Positions 15,599-24,868 are shown, counted from the stretch's first letter. The stretch: DNA of 64,000 bases from Streptomyces griseoincarnatus (GCA_014649575.1 BMTH01000005.1:372001-436000), one strand, 5' to 3'. A program made the numbers and translations. The notes: a model not told the origin generated them from the sequence alone.

Positions 15599-16045
15599 AT
15601 GACCGAGTATTCCCCGGACGCCACCGACTGGCGCATCCTCGACCTCCTCCAGCGGGACGGACGCGCCGGTTACGCCGAGCTCGCCCGCGCCGTGTCGATG
15701 TCCGCGAGCGCGGTCACCGAGCGGGTGCGCCGGCTGGAGGAGGCCGGGATCATCCAGGGCTACGCGGCGGTGGTGGACCCGGAGCGGATCGGGCTGCCGG
15801 TGCTGGCGTTCGTCCGGCTGCGCTACCCGACCGGCAACTACAAGCCGTTCCACGACCTCGTCGCGGCCACGCCGGAGATCCTGGAGGCGCACCACGTGAC
15901 GGGCGACGACTGCTTCGTCCTGAAGGTGGCCGCGCGGTCGATGCGGCACCTGGAGGAGGTGTCGGGGCGGATCGGCGCGCTCGGTTCGGTGACCACCAGC
16001 GTGGTGTACTCCTCGCCGCTGCCGCGCCGTCCCGTGGGGCGGTGA
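15599..16045 (+). CDS. Lrp/AsnC-family regulator
   Basis: 148-residue Lrp-type regulator. The helix-turn-helix is TDWRILDLLQRDGRAGYAEL and MSASAVTERVRRLEEAGIIQ; the effector domain includes HHVTGDDCFVLKVAARSMRH and ends VVYSSPLPRR. The message is probably leaderless (see the promoter at 15563-15592). It faces the rhodanese gene divergently and is convergent with sbcC, 13 bases away. The effector is not predictable. Confidence 0.93.
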   Translation: MTEYSPDATDWRILDLLQRDGRAGYAELARAVSMSASAVTERVRRLEEAGIIQGYAAVVDPERIGLPVLAFVRLRYPTGNYKPFHDLVAATPEILEAHHVTGDDCFVLKVAARSMRHLEEVSGRIGALGSVTTSVVYSSPLPRRPVGR

Positions 16046-16058
16046 CCGGACGGCCCCG

Positions 16059-19049
16059 TCAGGTCCCGCGCTGCCGTAGCCGGGAGCCGGAGCGGTCCTT
16101 CTCGACCTCCAGCTGGGCGTGTATGCGGCGGCGCAGGTCGGGGACGTGGCTGACGATGCCGACGCTGCGGTCGCGTTCGCGCAGCGAGTCGAGGACGTCG
16201 AGCACCTCGTCGAGGGTCTGGTCGTCGAGGCTGCCGAAGCCCTCGTCGATGAAGAGCGTGTCCAGCCGCACGCCGCCCGCCTCGTCGGTCACCACGTCGG
16301 CGAGGCCGAGCGCGAGGGCCAGGGAGGCGAAGAAGGTCTCGCCGCCGGAGAGGGTGGCGGTGTCGCGCTCCCGGCCGGTCCAGGCGTCCACGACGTGCAG
16401 CCCGAGGCCGCTGCGGCCGCGGCCTGCGCGGTCGTCGGAGTGGACGAGGGTGTAGCGGCCGGACGACATGCGGCGCAGCCGGACGGTCGCGGCGGCGGCG
16501 ACCTGCTCCAGTCGCGCGGCGAGCACGTACGACTCCAGGCGCATCCGGCGTTCGTTCTCCGCCGAGGTGCCGGCGGTGAGGGCGGCCATGCGGGCCACCC
16601 GGCCGTACTCCTCGCGCAGCGGTCCGAGCCGGCGCACGGAGGCGGCGGCCCGCGCGGAGAGCCGGTCGAGCTCGGCGCAGCGGCGGGCGGCCGCGTCACG
16701 CGCGGAGGCCGCCTCGCGGACGGCGCGGTCGGCGGCCTCGGCGGCCTGCTGGGCGGCGGGGAGGTCGGCGGCGGGCTGCTGTGCGGCGGCCGCGGTCCCG
16801 GGTTCGGCGAGGACGGCGCGTACGGCGACCTCCTCGTCGTGCCAGGCGTCCAGCCGGCGCTGCAACTGCCGGTGGGCGTCGTCGTCGAGGAGGGCCTCGG
16901 CGGCGGCCCTCGGGGTGTCGAAGCCGGCGCGGAAAGCGGCGTCGGCGAGGCGTGCGTCGGCGTCCTTGAGTCTCCGGGCGGCCTCCTCGGCGGTGCGGGC
17001 GGCGTCGGCGGCGTCGGTGAGCTGCGCCGCCTCGCGTTCGAGCTGCCGGGCGCGCGCGGCGACACTGGGGGCGTCTCTCCGCGCCTGCGCCAACTCCTGC
17101 TCCAGCGAGTCCCGTTCGAGGTCCAGGCGTTCACGGTGGCCGACGCGGGCGGCGGCGCGGACGGCCGCGTCGCGCTGGGCGGCGGTGCGCAGCTCGTGTT
17201 CGCGTTCGGCGGCGCGCAGTTGCTCCTGGGCGGCGTGCAGCGCGGAGGCCGCCTCGCGTGCGCGGGCGTACTCCCGCTCGGCCTCGTCGAGTTCACGGGC
17301 GAGCTGCTCTGCCGGGGCGTCCCCGGCGCCCGCGCCGACGGCGGCCAGCTCCTCCCGTACGGCGGCGAGCCGGCGGTCCGCCTCGGCGCGCCGGTCCTCG
17401 GCGTGCTGGTGGTCGGCGAGGGCGCGCTCCTCGGTCTCGCGGTCGACGTGTCCGGCGACCCTGCGGGCCGGGGCCGGGTGTTCGGTGGCGCCGCAGACCG
17501 CGCAAGGGGCGCCGTCTGCGAGGCCGGCGGCGAGTTCGGCGGCGATGCCGCTCAGCCGCTGTTCCTTGAGGTCCAGCCAGTGCTGCCGGGCGGCGAGGGC
17601 CTGTTCGCGGGCGGCGCCGGCCTGCTCGGCGGCGGCCTCGGCGTCCCGGGTGAGCCGGTCGCGGGCGCGGGCGGCCTCCAGCCGGTGGCGGGCGGTGTCG
17701 CGCCGCGCCGCGAGCTCCCCGGCGCGGGTCGCGGCCTGCTGGGCGGTCGCGATGCGGTCCTGGAGGGCGGTGCGGGTGGTCTCCCAGTCGGCAAGCCATG
17801 CCTCGGCGTCCTCCCGGACCTCCTCGTCGGCACGTTCCTGGCGGTCCAGTCCGGCCCGCTCGTCGAGGAGTTCGGCGAGGCGGCGCTCCGCGCGGCGGGC
17901 CGACTCGAGGCCGCCCAGTTCCTCGGCGGCGCGGCGGGCCGCCGCGGCCAGGCCGTCCGGTCCGGCGTCCGCGAGGGACGCGGGGAGGAGGGCGCGGGCG
18001 CGCTCCTCGGCGGCGGCCGCGCTGCGGTGCTCGGCGTCGGCGGAGTCCCGCAGCCCCAGGGCGGGGGCGACCGTCTCGGCCTTGCGGGCCCGGTGCATGC
18101 GGGCCTGGTCCTCCTCGTGGGCGCCGGACCGCTCCCGCAGCCGCTCCGCCCGCTCCCGCGCCTCGGCGAACCGCCGTTGCAGCCGGTGCCGCTCACGCGC
18201 CTCGTCCAGGGCGCGGCCCGCCCCGGCGCGGACGGACTCGGCGGTGGTGAGGCGGCAGTGGGCGGCGGTGAGCTGTTCACGGGCGGTGCTGCGGGCGACG
18301 GCGGCCGCGGTGAGGACGGCGTCGGCGAGTCCGGGCTCCCCCGGCGACAGCTCGGGCAGCTCCATGGCGCCGCCTGCGGCCTGCTGCATGCGGTGCGCGT
18401 CGGCGAGCAGCTCGTCGTCGCCCTCGCGCACGCGGGCCTCGGCGGCGCGGCGGCGGTCGGCGAGGCGCTTCTCCACCTCGGCGAAGCGGTGGGTGTCGAA
18501 GAGGCGGCCCAGCAGCTTGCCGCGGGCCTCGGCGTCGGCGCGCAGGAAACGCGCGAAGTCGCCCTGCGGGAGCAGCACCACCTGGCAGAACTGCTCGCGG
18601 CTCATGCCGAGCAGCTGGGTGACCTCCTCGCCGATCTCCTGGTGGGAGCGGCTGAGGTCCTTCCAGGCGCCGGTGGCGGCGTCGCGCTCCCGCAGCCAGG
18701 TCTGCGCCTTGTCGACGGTGGTGCCGGCGCCTCGCTTCTTGGGGCGCTCCCACGGGGGCTGCCGGGTGACCTCCAGACGGCGTCCGGCGACGGTGAGTTC
18801 GAGCGTGACGGACGTGCGGGTGGCGGGCGCGGCGTGGTCGCTGCGCAGGGTGGTGCCCTGGCCGCCCTGGCGGGCGCCGGGGACGGAGCCGTAGAGGGCG
18901 TAGCAGACGGCGTCCAGGACGGAGGTCTTGCCGGCGCCGGTGGGGCCGTGCAGCAGGAAGAGACCGGCGGCGGACAGGGCGTCGAAGTCGACGCTCTGGG
19001 TGGTGCCGAACGGCCCGAAGGCGGTGATGTCCAGGCGGTGCAGCCTCAT
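16059..19049 (-). CDS. sbcC: Exonuclease SbcCD subunit C
   Basis: SMC-like ATPase subunit of the SbcCD (Rad50-Mre11) nuclease, which opens DNA hairpins and trims blocked ends. 996 residues. The N-terminal Walker A is HGPTGAGKTS (about 35-44) with the Q-loop in VVLLPQGDFARFLRA. Long Ala/Arg/Glu-rich coiled coils flank the zinc hook CAVCGATEHPAPA near the middle. The C terminus has the signature TLSGGETFFASLALALGL and Walker B DTLFIDEGFGSLDD. ATG at 19049 overlaps the sbcD stop by 4 bases, so the pair is translationally coupled. Confidence 0.96.
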   Translation of the reverse strand: MRLHRLDITAFGPFGTTQSVDFDALSAAGLFLLHGPTGAGKTSVLDAVCYALYGSVPGARQGGQGTTLRSDHAAPATRTSVTLELTVAGRRLEVTRQPPWERPKKRGAGTTVDKAQTWLRERDAATGAWKDLSRSHQEIGEEVTQLLGMSREQFCQVVLLPQGDFARFLRADAEARGKLLGRLFDTHRFAEVEKRLADRRRAAEARVREGDDELLADAHRMQQAAGGAMELPELSPGEPGLADAVLTAAAVARSTAREQLTAAHCRLTTAESVRAGAGRALDEARERHRLQRRFAEARERAERLRERSGAHEEDQARMHRARKAETVAPALGLRDSADAEHRSAAAAEERARALLPASLADAGPDGLAAAARRAAEELGGLESARRAERRLAELLDERAGLDRQERADEEVREDAEAWLADWETTRTALQDRIATAQQAATRAGELAARRDTARHRLEAARARDRLTRDAEAAAEQAGAAREQALAARQHWLDLKEQRLSGIAAELAAGLADGAPCAVCGATEHPAPARRVAGHVDRETEERALADHQHAEDRRAEADRRLAAVREELAAVGAGAGDAPAEQLARELDEAEREYARAREAASALHAAQEQLRAAEREHELRTAAQRDAAVRAAARVGHRERLDLERDSLEQELAQARRDAPSVAARARQLEREAAQLTDAADAARTAEEAARRLKDADARLADAAFRAGFDTPRAAAEALLDDDAHRQLQRRLDAWHDEEVAVRAVLAEPGTAAAAQQPAADLPAAQQAAEAADRAVREAASARDAAARRCAELDRLSARAAASVRRLGPLREEYGRVARMAALTAGTSAENERRMRLESYVLAARLEQVAAAATVRLRRMSSGRYTLVHSDDRAGRGRSGLGLHVVDAWTGRERDTATLSGGETFFASLALALGLADVVTDEAGGVRLDTLFIDEGFGSLDDQTLDEVLDVLDSLRERDRSVGIVSHVPDLRRRIHAQLEVEKDRSGSRLRQRGT

Positions 19050-20209
19050 CGGGCCACCTCCCGTGCGGCCTCGTCGGCGCGGACGGCGTCGAAGGCGTCC
19101 CGCAGCACGGTGCGCTCGTGCGCGTCGGGTCCGGCGCCGCGCACATGGGCGACGAAGTCCTCGGCGATCTGCTGGTCGTCGCGGCCGGCGAGGCGGCGGG
19201 CGTAGGACACGTCGGGGTCGTCCGGCGGCCGGTCCGGGTCGAAGACGAGGGCGAGGGTGTGCGGGAAGCGCTCGGCGAGCCGGGCCATGGGGTCGGCGGG
19301 GCGGACCGGATCGGTGAGGGTCGCCTCGACCCACGCCTCCTCGTGCGGTACGAGCGCGGGATCGGCGAGCAGGTCCTCGAGGGTGCCGCGGATGCGGGCG
19401 AGGGGGCGCGGCACGGGGCAGTCGACGCGCTCGGCGGTGATGCTCCCGTCGGCTGCCAGGTCCACCAGCCACATGGACTTGCGGTGCCCGGCCTCGGAGA
19501 AGGAGTACGGCAGCGGGGAGCCGGAGTAGCGGACGCGGTCGGTGAGGGTCTGGCAGCCGTGCAGATGGCCGAGCGCCACGTAGTCGACGCCTTCGAACAC
19601 GGCGGCGGGCACGGACGCGACACCGCCGACCGCGATGTCCCGTTCGCTGTCGCTCGGTTCTCCGCCGGTGACGAAGGCATGGGCGAGGACGACGGAGCGG
19701 GTGCCGGCCGGGCGGGCGGCGAGGTCGGCGCGCACCCGCTCCATGGCGGCTGCGAGCACCGTCTCGTGCCCGGCCCGCTCCACACCGAACTCGTCCCGTA
19801 CGAGGGCGGGCTCCAGGTAGGGCAGGCCGTAGAAGGCGACGTCGCCGTGCGCGTCGGGCAGCAGGACGGGAGTGCCGCACGCGGAGGGTTCGGTGCGCAG
19901 GTGGATGCCGGCGCGGCCCATGAGTCCCGCGCCGACGCCGAGGCGGCGGGCCGAGTCGTGGTTCCCGGAGATCATCACCGTGGGCACGCCGAGGCCGGCG
20001 AGCCGGTGCAGCGCGTCGTCGAACAGCTCGACCGCGGAGAGCGGCGGCACCGCCCGGTCGTACACGTCCCCCGACACCACCACCGCGTCCACCTCGCGCT
20101 CGCGCACGGTGGAGACGAGGTGGCCGATGAACTCGGCCTGGGCGCCGAGCATGCCGGCCCGGTGGAAGGACCGGCCGAGGTGCCAGTCGGACGTGTGCAG
20201 GAATCTCAT
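19046..20209 (-). CDS. sbcD: Exonuclease SbcCD subunit D
   Basis: Mn-dependent nuclease subunit (Mre11-like), 387 residues. All phosphoesterase motifs are present: MRFLHTSDWHLGRSFH, VVSGDVYDRAVPP, MISGNHDSARRL, VLAHAFVTGGE and ALGHLHGCQT. The ATG at 20209 starts directly at the conserved MRFLHTSDWH. It lies first in the sbcDC operon and ends within the sbcC start codon (ATGA). It acts with SbcC on DNA hairpins, protein-blocked ends and replication-fork intermediates. Confidence 0.97.
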   Translation of the reverse strand: MRFLHTSDWHLGRSFHRAGMLGAQAEFIGHLVSTVREREVDAVVVSGDVYDRAVPPLSAVELFDDALHRLAGLGVPTVMISGNHDSARRLGVGAGLMGRAGIHLRTEPSACGTPVLLPDAHGDVAFYGLPYLEPALVRDEFGVERAGHETVLAAAMERVRADLAARPAGTRSVVLAHAFVTGGEPSDSERDIAVGGVASVPAAVFEGVDYVALGHLHGCQTLTDRVRYSGSPLPYSFSEAGHRKSMWLVDLAADGSITAERVDCPVPRPLARIRGTLEDLLADPALVPHEEAWVEATLTDPVRPADPMARLAERFPHTLALVFDPDRPPDDPDVSYARRLAGRDDQQIAEDFVAHVRGAGPDAHERTVLRDAFDAVRADEAAREVAR

Positions 20210-20326
20210 GGTCCCGGCAGCGTATCGGGCGCCTCCGACAGCGCGGGCGGTTGCTCCCGTATCACCCGTCACGTCCTGGGTCCATATCGCCCGTTATCGC
20301 CCCGGGAGGGTGAAACGGGTGGGGTG

Positions 20327-20953
20327 TCAGGCGTCCCCGTAGGCCTCCCCGCCCAGTTCGAGGCGGGCGGTGCCGGAGGTGGCGTCGGCGAGCCAGGCGC
20401 GGAAGGCGTCCACGTCGGCGTCGGGGAGGCCGATCTCGATGGTGACCTCCTCGCCGTAGCGCACGTCGCGCACCTCGCGGCCGGTGGAGCGCAGGTCGTT
20501 CTGCACCTTCCCGGCCCGTTGGTGGTCGACGGTCACGGTGGCCAGCCGGAAGCGGCGCCGGGTGAGGGTGCCGAGCGTGTCCAGGGCCTCGCCGACCGCG
20601 CCGCCGTAGGCGCGGATGAGGCCGCCCGCGCCGAGCTTCACACCACCGAAGTAGCGGGTGACGACGGCGACGACGTAGCGCATGTCGCGGCGCAGCAGCA
20701 TCTGCAGCATGGGGACGCCCGCGGTACCGCCGGGCTCCCCGTCGTCGCCGGCCTTCTGGACGGAGGCGTCCGCGCCGATGACGTACGCCCAGCAGTTGTG
20801 GGTGGCGTCGGCGTGCTCCTTGCGGACGGCGGCGATGAAATCCTGGGCCTCCTGCTCGGTGGCCGCCGGGGCGAGGGCGCACAGGAAGCGGGAGCGGTTG
20901 ATCTCGGTCTCGTGCACACCCGCGCGGGCCACGGTGCGGTACTCGTCCTGCAT
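20327..20953 (-). CDS. YigZ/IMPACT-family protein
   Basis: 208-residue UPF0029/YigZ family protein. The hallmark DDGEPGGTAGVPML and TRYFGGVKLGAGGLIRAYG are intact, followed by the smaller C-terminal YigZ domain. The eukaryotic IMPACT relatives act in translation control; the bacterial role is not settled. ATG at 20953 starts MQDEYRTVARAG. Between sbcD and sixA on the same strand, but with a 117-base gap to sbcD; it may share a transcript with the sixA pair upstream. Confidence 0.93.
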   Translation of the reverse strand: MQDEYRTVARAGVHETEINRSRFLCALAPAATEQEAQDFIAAVRKEHADATHNCWAYVIGADASVQKAGDDGEPGGTAGVPMLQMLLRRDMRYVVAVVTRYFGGVKLGAGGLIRAYGGAVGEALDTLGTLTRRRFRLATVTVDHQRAGKVQNDLRSTGREVRDVRYGEEVTIEIGLPDADVDAFRAWLADATSGTARLELGGEAYGDA

Positions 20954-20976
20954 CCGGCCAGCCTATGCGGCGGGCG

Positions 20977-21516
20977 TCAGCGCTTGCCGCGCGGGACGGC
21001 GACCGACGTGAGCAGGGCGCCGCCGGGGACCAGGCCGCGCCAGCCGGGGCCGCGCCAGTCGAGCACGGCGATCGCGGAGGTCGGGAACTTGGCGCGCACC
21101 CGGTTCAGGAGGTCGTCGAGGCCGTCGTCGGCGAGGGTCAGCACCAGCTCCTCGAGACCCGGGTTGTGGCCGACGAGCAGCAGCGTCTCGACCTCGGCGG
21201 GCGTCTCACGGATCACGTCCAGCAGGCCGGGGACGTCCGCGTGGTAGAGACGCGGGTCGAGCCGGACCGGCGGGGGCGTGCCCCACTGCGAGGCGGCCAG
21301 CTCCCAGGTGCTGCGGGCGCGGACGGCGGTGGAGCACAGGGCGAGTCCGGGCAGGCAGTCCATGTCGGCGAGGGCCCGTCCGGCGGCGGGCGCGTCCCGG
21401 CGGCCGCGCGCGGCGAGGGGACGCTCGTGGTCGGCGACGCCCTCGGGGCGGGCGGACTTGGCGTGCCGCAGCACCACCAGCCGGCGCAGGGGGCCGGCCG
21501 CCGCGCGCTCGATCAT
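20977..21516 (-). CDS. sixA: Phosphohistidine phosphatase SixA-like
   Basis: Histidine phosphatase superfamily (branch 1), 179 residues. The RHG-type motif is LVVLRHAKSARPEG with catalytic His and Arg; the second His is in LLLVGHNPGLEEL. The first residues MIERAAAGPLRR precede it. SixA removes phosphate from phosphohistidine on Hpt-type proteins; the exact partner in Streptomyces is unknown. Its ATG overlaps the stop of the upstream gene by 4 bases (ATGA), so the two are coupled. Confidence 0.88.
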   Translation of the reverse strand: MIERAAAGPLRRLVVLRHAKSARPEGVADHERPLAARGRRDAPAAGRALADMDCLPGLALCSTAVRARSTWELAASQWGTPPPVRLDPRLYHADVPGLLDVIRETPAEVETLLLVGHNPGLEELVLTLADDGLDDLLNRVRAKFPTSAIAVLDWRGPGWRGLVPGGALLTSVAVPRGKR

Positions 21517-22235
21517 GCGGGGTGTCCGAGGTCGCGGGCGAGGTCGAGGCCGAGCAGCCGGTCGGCGTAGGCGTACGTCTCGAAGCGGGCGCCGTCCGGA
21601 AGGCCCGGGTCGGCCTCCACCGCGCGGAGCGCGCCGAGCACGGCGGCGGTGTCCAGGTCGTCCTCCCACGCGGCGCGCAGCTCGGCGCGCACCTCGTCGG
21701 GCACGGGGCGTGAGGGCCGCCGCGCCCAGTCGGCGACCGCGCCGCGCCAGCGGCGGAGGGTGTCGGCGGCCCGGTCCAGCGCGTCCGCGTCGATCACCGC
21801 GGGCGCGTTCCTCGGGTGGGTGAGCAGCGCGAGACGCAGGGCGGCCTGGTCGGCCTCCTCGGGGGCGCCGGGGGCCGACCAGGTCACGGGCGCGACGGCG
21901 ACCCGGACGCCGTCGGGTTCGGTGCGGCCCTCGTCGACGACGTGCAGCACCTGGGCCTCGCCCAGACCGGCGGCGCCGTCGCCGTCCTCGAAAGGCCGGA
22001 TCCCGAGTGCGTCGGCCGCCGCGCGCAGCTCCGCGTGCCGACCTTCGGCGACGAGCAGCGCCCACACCGGGGTGCCGCCGAGTTCCAGGGCGCGCAGGAG
22101 CAGGTCGGCGGCCAGCAGCACGCGCAGGCCGGTGGGGTCGAGCCCCTGTGGGTGGGCCTCGACCCGGGTCAGGCCCCGGCGGGCGGGGGCGGCGTCCACG
22201 AGCTCGCCGGTTCGGGCGTCGGTGATGCGCAGCAC
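21513..22235 (-). CDS. Cysteinyl-tRNA-synthetase-like orphan protein
   Basis: 240-residue protein starting at GTG 22235 (VLRITDARTGELVDAAPARR). It has the look of the N-terminal catalytic fold of class I cysteinyl-tRNA synthetase or MshC-type enzymes (TGLRVLLAADLLLRALELGG, later VIDADALDRAADTLRRWRGA), but I see no HIGH or KMSKS motif and the length is only half of a true synthetase. It may be a ligand-binding or ligase relative. It is coupled to sixA by a 4-base overlap. The region upstream is a hairpin tandem repeat. Assignment is tentative; the existence of the gene is well supported. Confidence 0.7.
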   Translation of the reverse strand: MLRITDARTGELVDAAPARRGLTRVEAHPQGLDPTGLRVLLAADLLLRALELGGTPVWALLVAEGRHAELRAAADALGIRPFEDGDGAAGLGEAQVLHVVDEGRTEPDGVRVAVAPVTWSAPGAPEEADQAALRLALLTHPRNAPAVIDADALDRAADTLRRWRGAVADWARRPSRPVPDEVRAELRAAWEDDLDTAAVLGALRAVEADPGLPDGARFETYAYADRLLGLDLARDLGHPA

Positions 22236-22323
22236 GAGGCGAGCGTAGGCGCGCGAGCGGGCGCACGCAGGTATCTCGCACGCTTTTCGCGCTGTCGCTT
22301 GCGCGGCGCCGCCCGTCGGGGCA

Positions 22324-22519
22324 GGCGCACGCCGTCCTTCGTGGCGGATGCGCCACGTCTTTCGTGGCGAACGCACGGCGCCCTTTGTGACGGACGCGCC
22401 ACACTCCTCGTGGCGGACGCGCGGCGCCCTTCGTGACGGACTTCGTGACGGACGCACGCCGCCCTTCGTGGCGAACGCACGGCGTGCTTTGTGGCGCCAC
22501 ACTCCTCGTGGCGGACGCG
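22324..22519. repeat. Degenerate 23-base tandem repeat of small hairpins
   Basis: About nine head-to-tail copies of a unit close to GCGCCACGCCCTTCGTGGCGGAC fill the space between two divergent genes. Several units hold a perfect inverted repeat, for example CGCCACG-TCTTT-CGTGGCG. One unit (TTCGTGACGGAC, near 22440) is a partial 12-base copy. The 23-base period is not a multiple of three, so the array is not coding. No unique spacers lie between units, so it is not CRISPR. It could be a slipped-strand expansion, a nucleoid-protein site or a terminator cluster. Confidence 0.75.
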
Positions 22520-22601
22520 CTGCGCCGGGAATCACCGCGCCGTGCGCCTGGTTGACGGGGACGCCAGCTCAAACTCGCTTCAGATCCACGGGAGGCCGAC
22601 G

Positions 22602-23009
22602 GTGTACGGCGACGACGCAACGGTCCGCAAGATCCTCACCGAGTCCGGTGACACCTGGGCCGTGGTCGGCCTGTCCTCGAACCGGCAGCGCGCCGCGTAC
22701 GGGGTCGCGCAGGTGCTCCAGCGGTTCGGCAAGCGCGTGGTGCCGGTGCACCCCAAGGCGGAGACGGTGCACGGGGAGCAGGGGTACGCCTCGCTCGCCG
22801 ACATCCCCTTCGACGTGGACGTGGTGGACGTGTTCGTCAACAGCGACCTGGCCGGCGCGGTCGCGGACGAGGCCGTGGCCAAGGGCGCCAAGGCCGTGTG
22901 GTTCCAGCTCGGAGTGGTCGACGAGGAGGCGTACGCGCGTACGCGTGCGGCGGGTGTGGACATGGTGATGGACCGCTGCCCCGCGATCGAGATCCCGCGG
23001 CTCGCCTGA
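22602..23009 (+). CDS. CoA-binding domain protein
   Basis: 135-residue Rossmann-type CoA-binding protein (YccU family). The pattern VRKILTESGDTWAVVGLSSN, FGKRVVPVHPKAETVHGEQG, DVDVVDVFVNSDLAGAVADE and AVWFQLGVVDEEAY is full length. The GTG at 22602 is picked because GGAGG lies 6 bases before it. Relatives bind CoA but no reaction is established. It stands alone downstream of the tandem repeat. Confidence 0.9.
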   Translation: MYGDDATVRKILTESGDTWAVVGLSSNRQRAAYGVAQVLQRFGKRVVPVHPKAETVHGEQGYASLADIPFDVDVVDVFVNSDLAGAVADEAVAKGAKAVWFQLGVVDEEAYARTRAAGVDMVMDRCPAIEIPRLA

Positions 23010-23058
23010 GAGGCGCGCCCGTCGGTCCCGGACGGCGGGGTGACGCCATAATGGCGCG

Positions 23059-24279
23059 ATGACCGAGACGCCCGCCTCCTCCAACTCCCGTCCCCCGCAA
23101 CGGTTTGCGGTCGTCGTGGTGGGCGCGGGACCCGCCGGGCTCACCGTGGGGTGCGTGCTGCGGGCGGCCGGGGTGGACTGCCTGGTGCTGGAGACCGGGA
23201 CCCGGGAGTCCGTCGAGCAGCGGCCGCGGGCCGGGGTGATCGAGGAACCGGTGGTGCGCGGCCTGGAGCGGCGGGGTCTCGCCGGGAACCTGCTGGAGCG
23301 GGCCCGGCGGGACACCGCCTGCGAGTTCCGCTTCGACGGCGAGCGCCACCCGTTCGTGTACCACGAGCTGACGGGCGGCCACCACTGGGTGTATCCGCAG
23401 CAGTTCCTGGTCACGGACCTGGTGCGGGAGTACGCGGACGTGCGCGGCGGGGCCGTGCGGTTCGGGGTGCGGGACGTGCGGGTGCACGACCTGGACGGGG
23501 ACCGGCCGTCGGTGTCGTACCTCTGCCCGGAGAGCGGCCACCGGAAAGTCGTCGGGTGTGACTTCGTCGCGGGGTGCGACGGCGCGCGCGGGGTGACCCG
23601 GGTGGCCGTCGCCGGGCGGGCGCGGGTGGCGCGGCACGACTACGGCATAGGCTGGCTGGCCCTGCTCGCCCAGGCTCCGCCGTCCGCCGACCGCGTGCTG
23701 TTCGGGTGCCATCCGGACGGGTTCGCCGGGCAGATGCCCCGCAGTCCCGAGGTGACCCGCTACTACCTCCAGTGCCCGCCCGGCGACGACCCGGAGAGCT
23801 GGCCGCACGAACGGGTGTGGGCGGAGCTGCACCGCCGGCTGGCCGCGGCCGGCGCGGAGCCGCTGACCGAGGGGGCACTGATCGAGAAGCGTGTGCTGGA
23901 CATGCACGACTACGTCACCGAGCCGATGGCCTTCGGGCGCCTCTACCTTGCGGGGGACGCGGCGCACCTGGTCGCGCCGATCGCCGCCAAGGGTCTCAAC
24001 CTGGCGCTGCACGACGCGTTCGCGCTGGGCGACGCGTTCGTCGAACGGCTGCTGAGGGGCGACGAGGCCGGGCTGGCCGGCTACTCGGAGTCGCGACTGC
24101 GGCAGGTGTGGGACTACCAGGAGTTCTCCCAGTGGCTGTCCGAGCTGTACCACGGCGGTGCGACGGGCGACCCCTTCCGCGCGGGCACCGCGCTCGCCCG
24201 GCTGCGCCGTCTGTTCAGCTCGCCCGCCACGGCGGCGGCCTTCGCGGAGCGGTACCTGGGCACGGCCGCGCGGTACTGA
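23059..24279 (+). CDS. pobA: 4-hydroxybenzoate 3-monooxygenase-like flavoprotein
   Basis: FAD-dependent aromatic hydroxylase, 406 residues (PobA is about 390). FAD motifs: VVVVGAGPAGLTVGCVL at the N terminus, GCDGARGVTR in the middle and LYLAGDAAHLVAPIAAKGLN near 300. The stretch RPRAGVIEEPVVRGLERRG and HHWVYPQQFLVTDLVREY resemble p-hydroxybenzoate hydroxylase substrate regions. The reaction would be 4-hydroxybenzoate plus NAD(P)H and oxygen to protocatechuate, feeding the beta-ketoadipate pathway. No other aromatic pathway gene is adjacent, so the exact substrate stays a family inference. Confidence 0.8.
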   Translation: MTETPASSNSRPPQRFAVVVVGAGPAGLTVGCVLRAAGVDCLVLETGTRESVEQRPRAGVIEEPVVRGLERRGLAGNLLERARRDTACEFRFDGERHPFVYHELTGGHHWVYPQQFLVTDLVREYADVRGGAVRFGVRDVRVHDLDGDRPSVSYLCPESGHRKVVGCDFVAGCDGARGVTRVAVAGRARVARHDYGIGWLALLAQAPPSADRVLFGCHPDGFAGQMPRSPEVTRYYLQCPPGDDPESWPHERVWAELHRRLAAAGAEPLTEGALIEKRVLDMHDYVTEPMAFGRLYLAGDAAHLVAPIAAKGLNLALHDAFALGDAFVERLLRGDEAGLAGYSESRLRQVWDYQEFSQWLSELYHGGATGDPFRAGTALARLRRLFSSPATAAAFAERYLGTAARY

Positions 24280-24304
24280 CACCCGCGCGGCCCGCACCGG
24301 CCGT

Positions 24305-24868
24305 TCAGGCGGCGGGCCTGCCCAGCCCCTCCAGGACGACCGCGCCCGGCAGTTCCGCGAACGCCTTGCCCGGCACCAGCAGCTTCCCGCGCCGCCGCCC
24401 GCTGCCGACCAGCACGTACGGCAGGTCCACGACGGCCGCGTCCACCAGCACGGGCCAGGACTCGGGCAGCCCGACGGGGGTGATGCCGCCGTACTCCATG
24501 CCGGTCTCCCCCGTCGCCGTGTCCATCGGCGCGAACGACGCCTTGCGGACGCCGAGGTGGCGGCGCACCACCCCGTTCACGTCGGCCCGCTTGGTGGACA
24601 GCACGACGCACGCCGCGAGCGTGGACCCGCCGCCGCGCTTGCCCGCCACCACCACGCAGTTCGCCGACCGCTCCAGCAGGTCGCTGCCGTAGTGCTCGAC
24701 GAAGACGGCGGTGTCGGCCCACCGCGGGTCCGTCTCGACGTAGAGGATCTGGCCGGCGGGGACGCTGCCGCTCCAGCCGCGGACCGCTTCCGCGACGGGG
24801 GCGGTCAGCTCGTCGAGGCAGTCGGGGGCGGGGACGGCCTGGTCGAAGTCTCCGATGGGTGCGCGCAT
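24305..24868 (-). CDS. YbaK/EbsC-type aminoacyl-tRNA deacylase
   Basis: 187-residue YbaK/ProX-like protein. It shows GQILYVETDPRWADTAVFVE, ANCVVVAGKRGGGSTLAACV with the conserved Lys region, and MEYGGITPVGLPESWPVLVD, the GG(I/V)xP motif of the family. Such proteins hydrolyse mischarged aminoacyl-tRNA in trans. ATG at 24868 gives MRAPIGDFDQAV. Convergent with pobA and followed on the same strand by a cupin regulator gene upstream. Confidence 0.88.
   Translation of the reverse strand: MRAPIGDFDQAVPAPDCLDELTAPVAEAVRGWSGSVPAGQILYVETDPRWADTAVFVEHYGSDLLERSANCVVVAGKRGGGSTLAACVVLSTKRADVNGVVRRHLGVRKASFAPMDTATGETGMEYGGITPVGLPESWPVLVDAAVVDLPYVLVGSGRRRGKLLVPGKAFAELPGAVVLEGLGRPAA

Noticed and set aside
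22324..22519. CRISPR array
   Set aside because: Units of 23 bases are directly adjacent and there are no unique spacers or cas genes.
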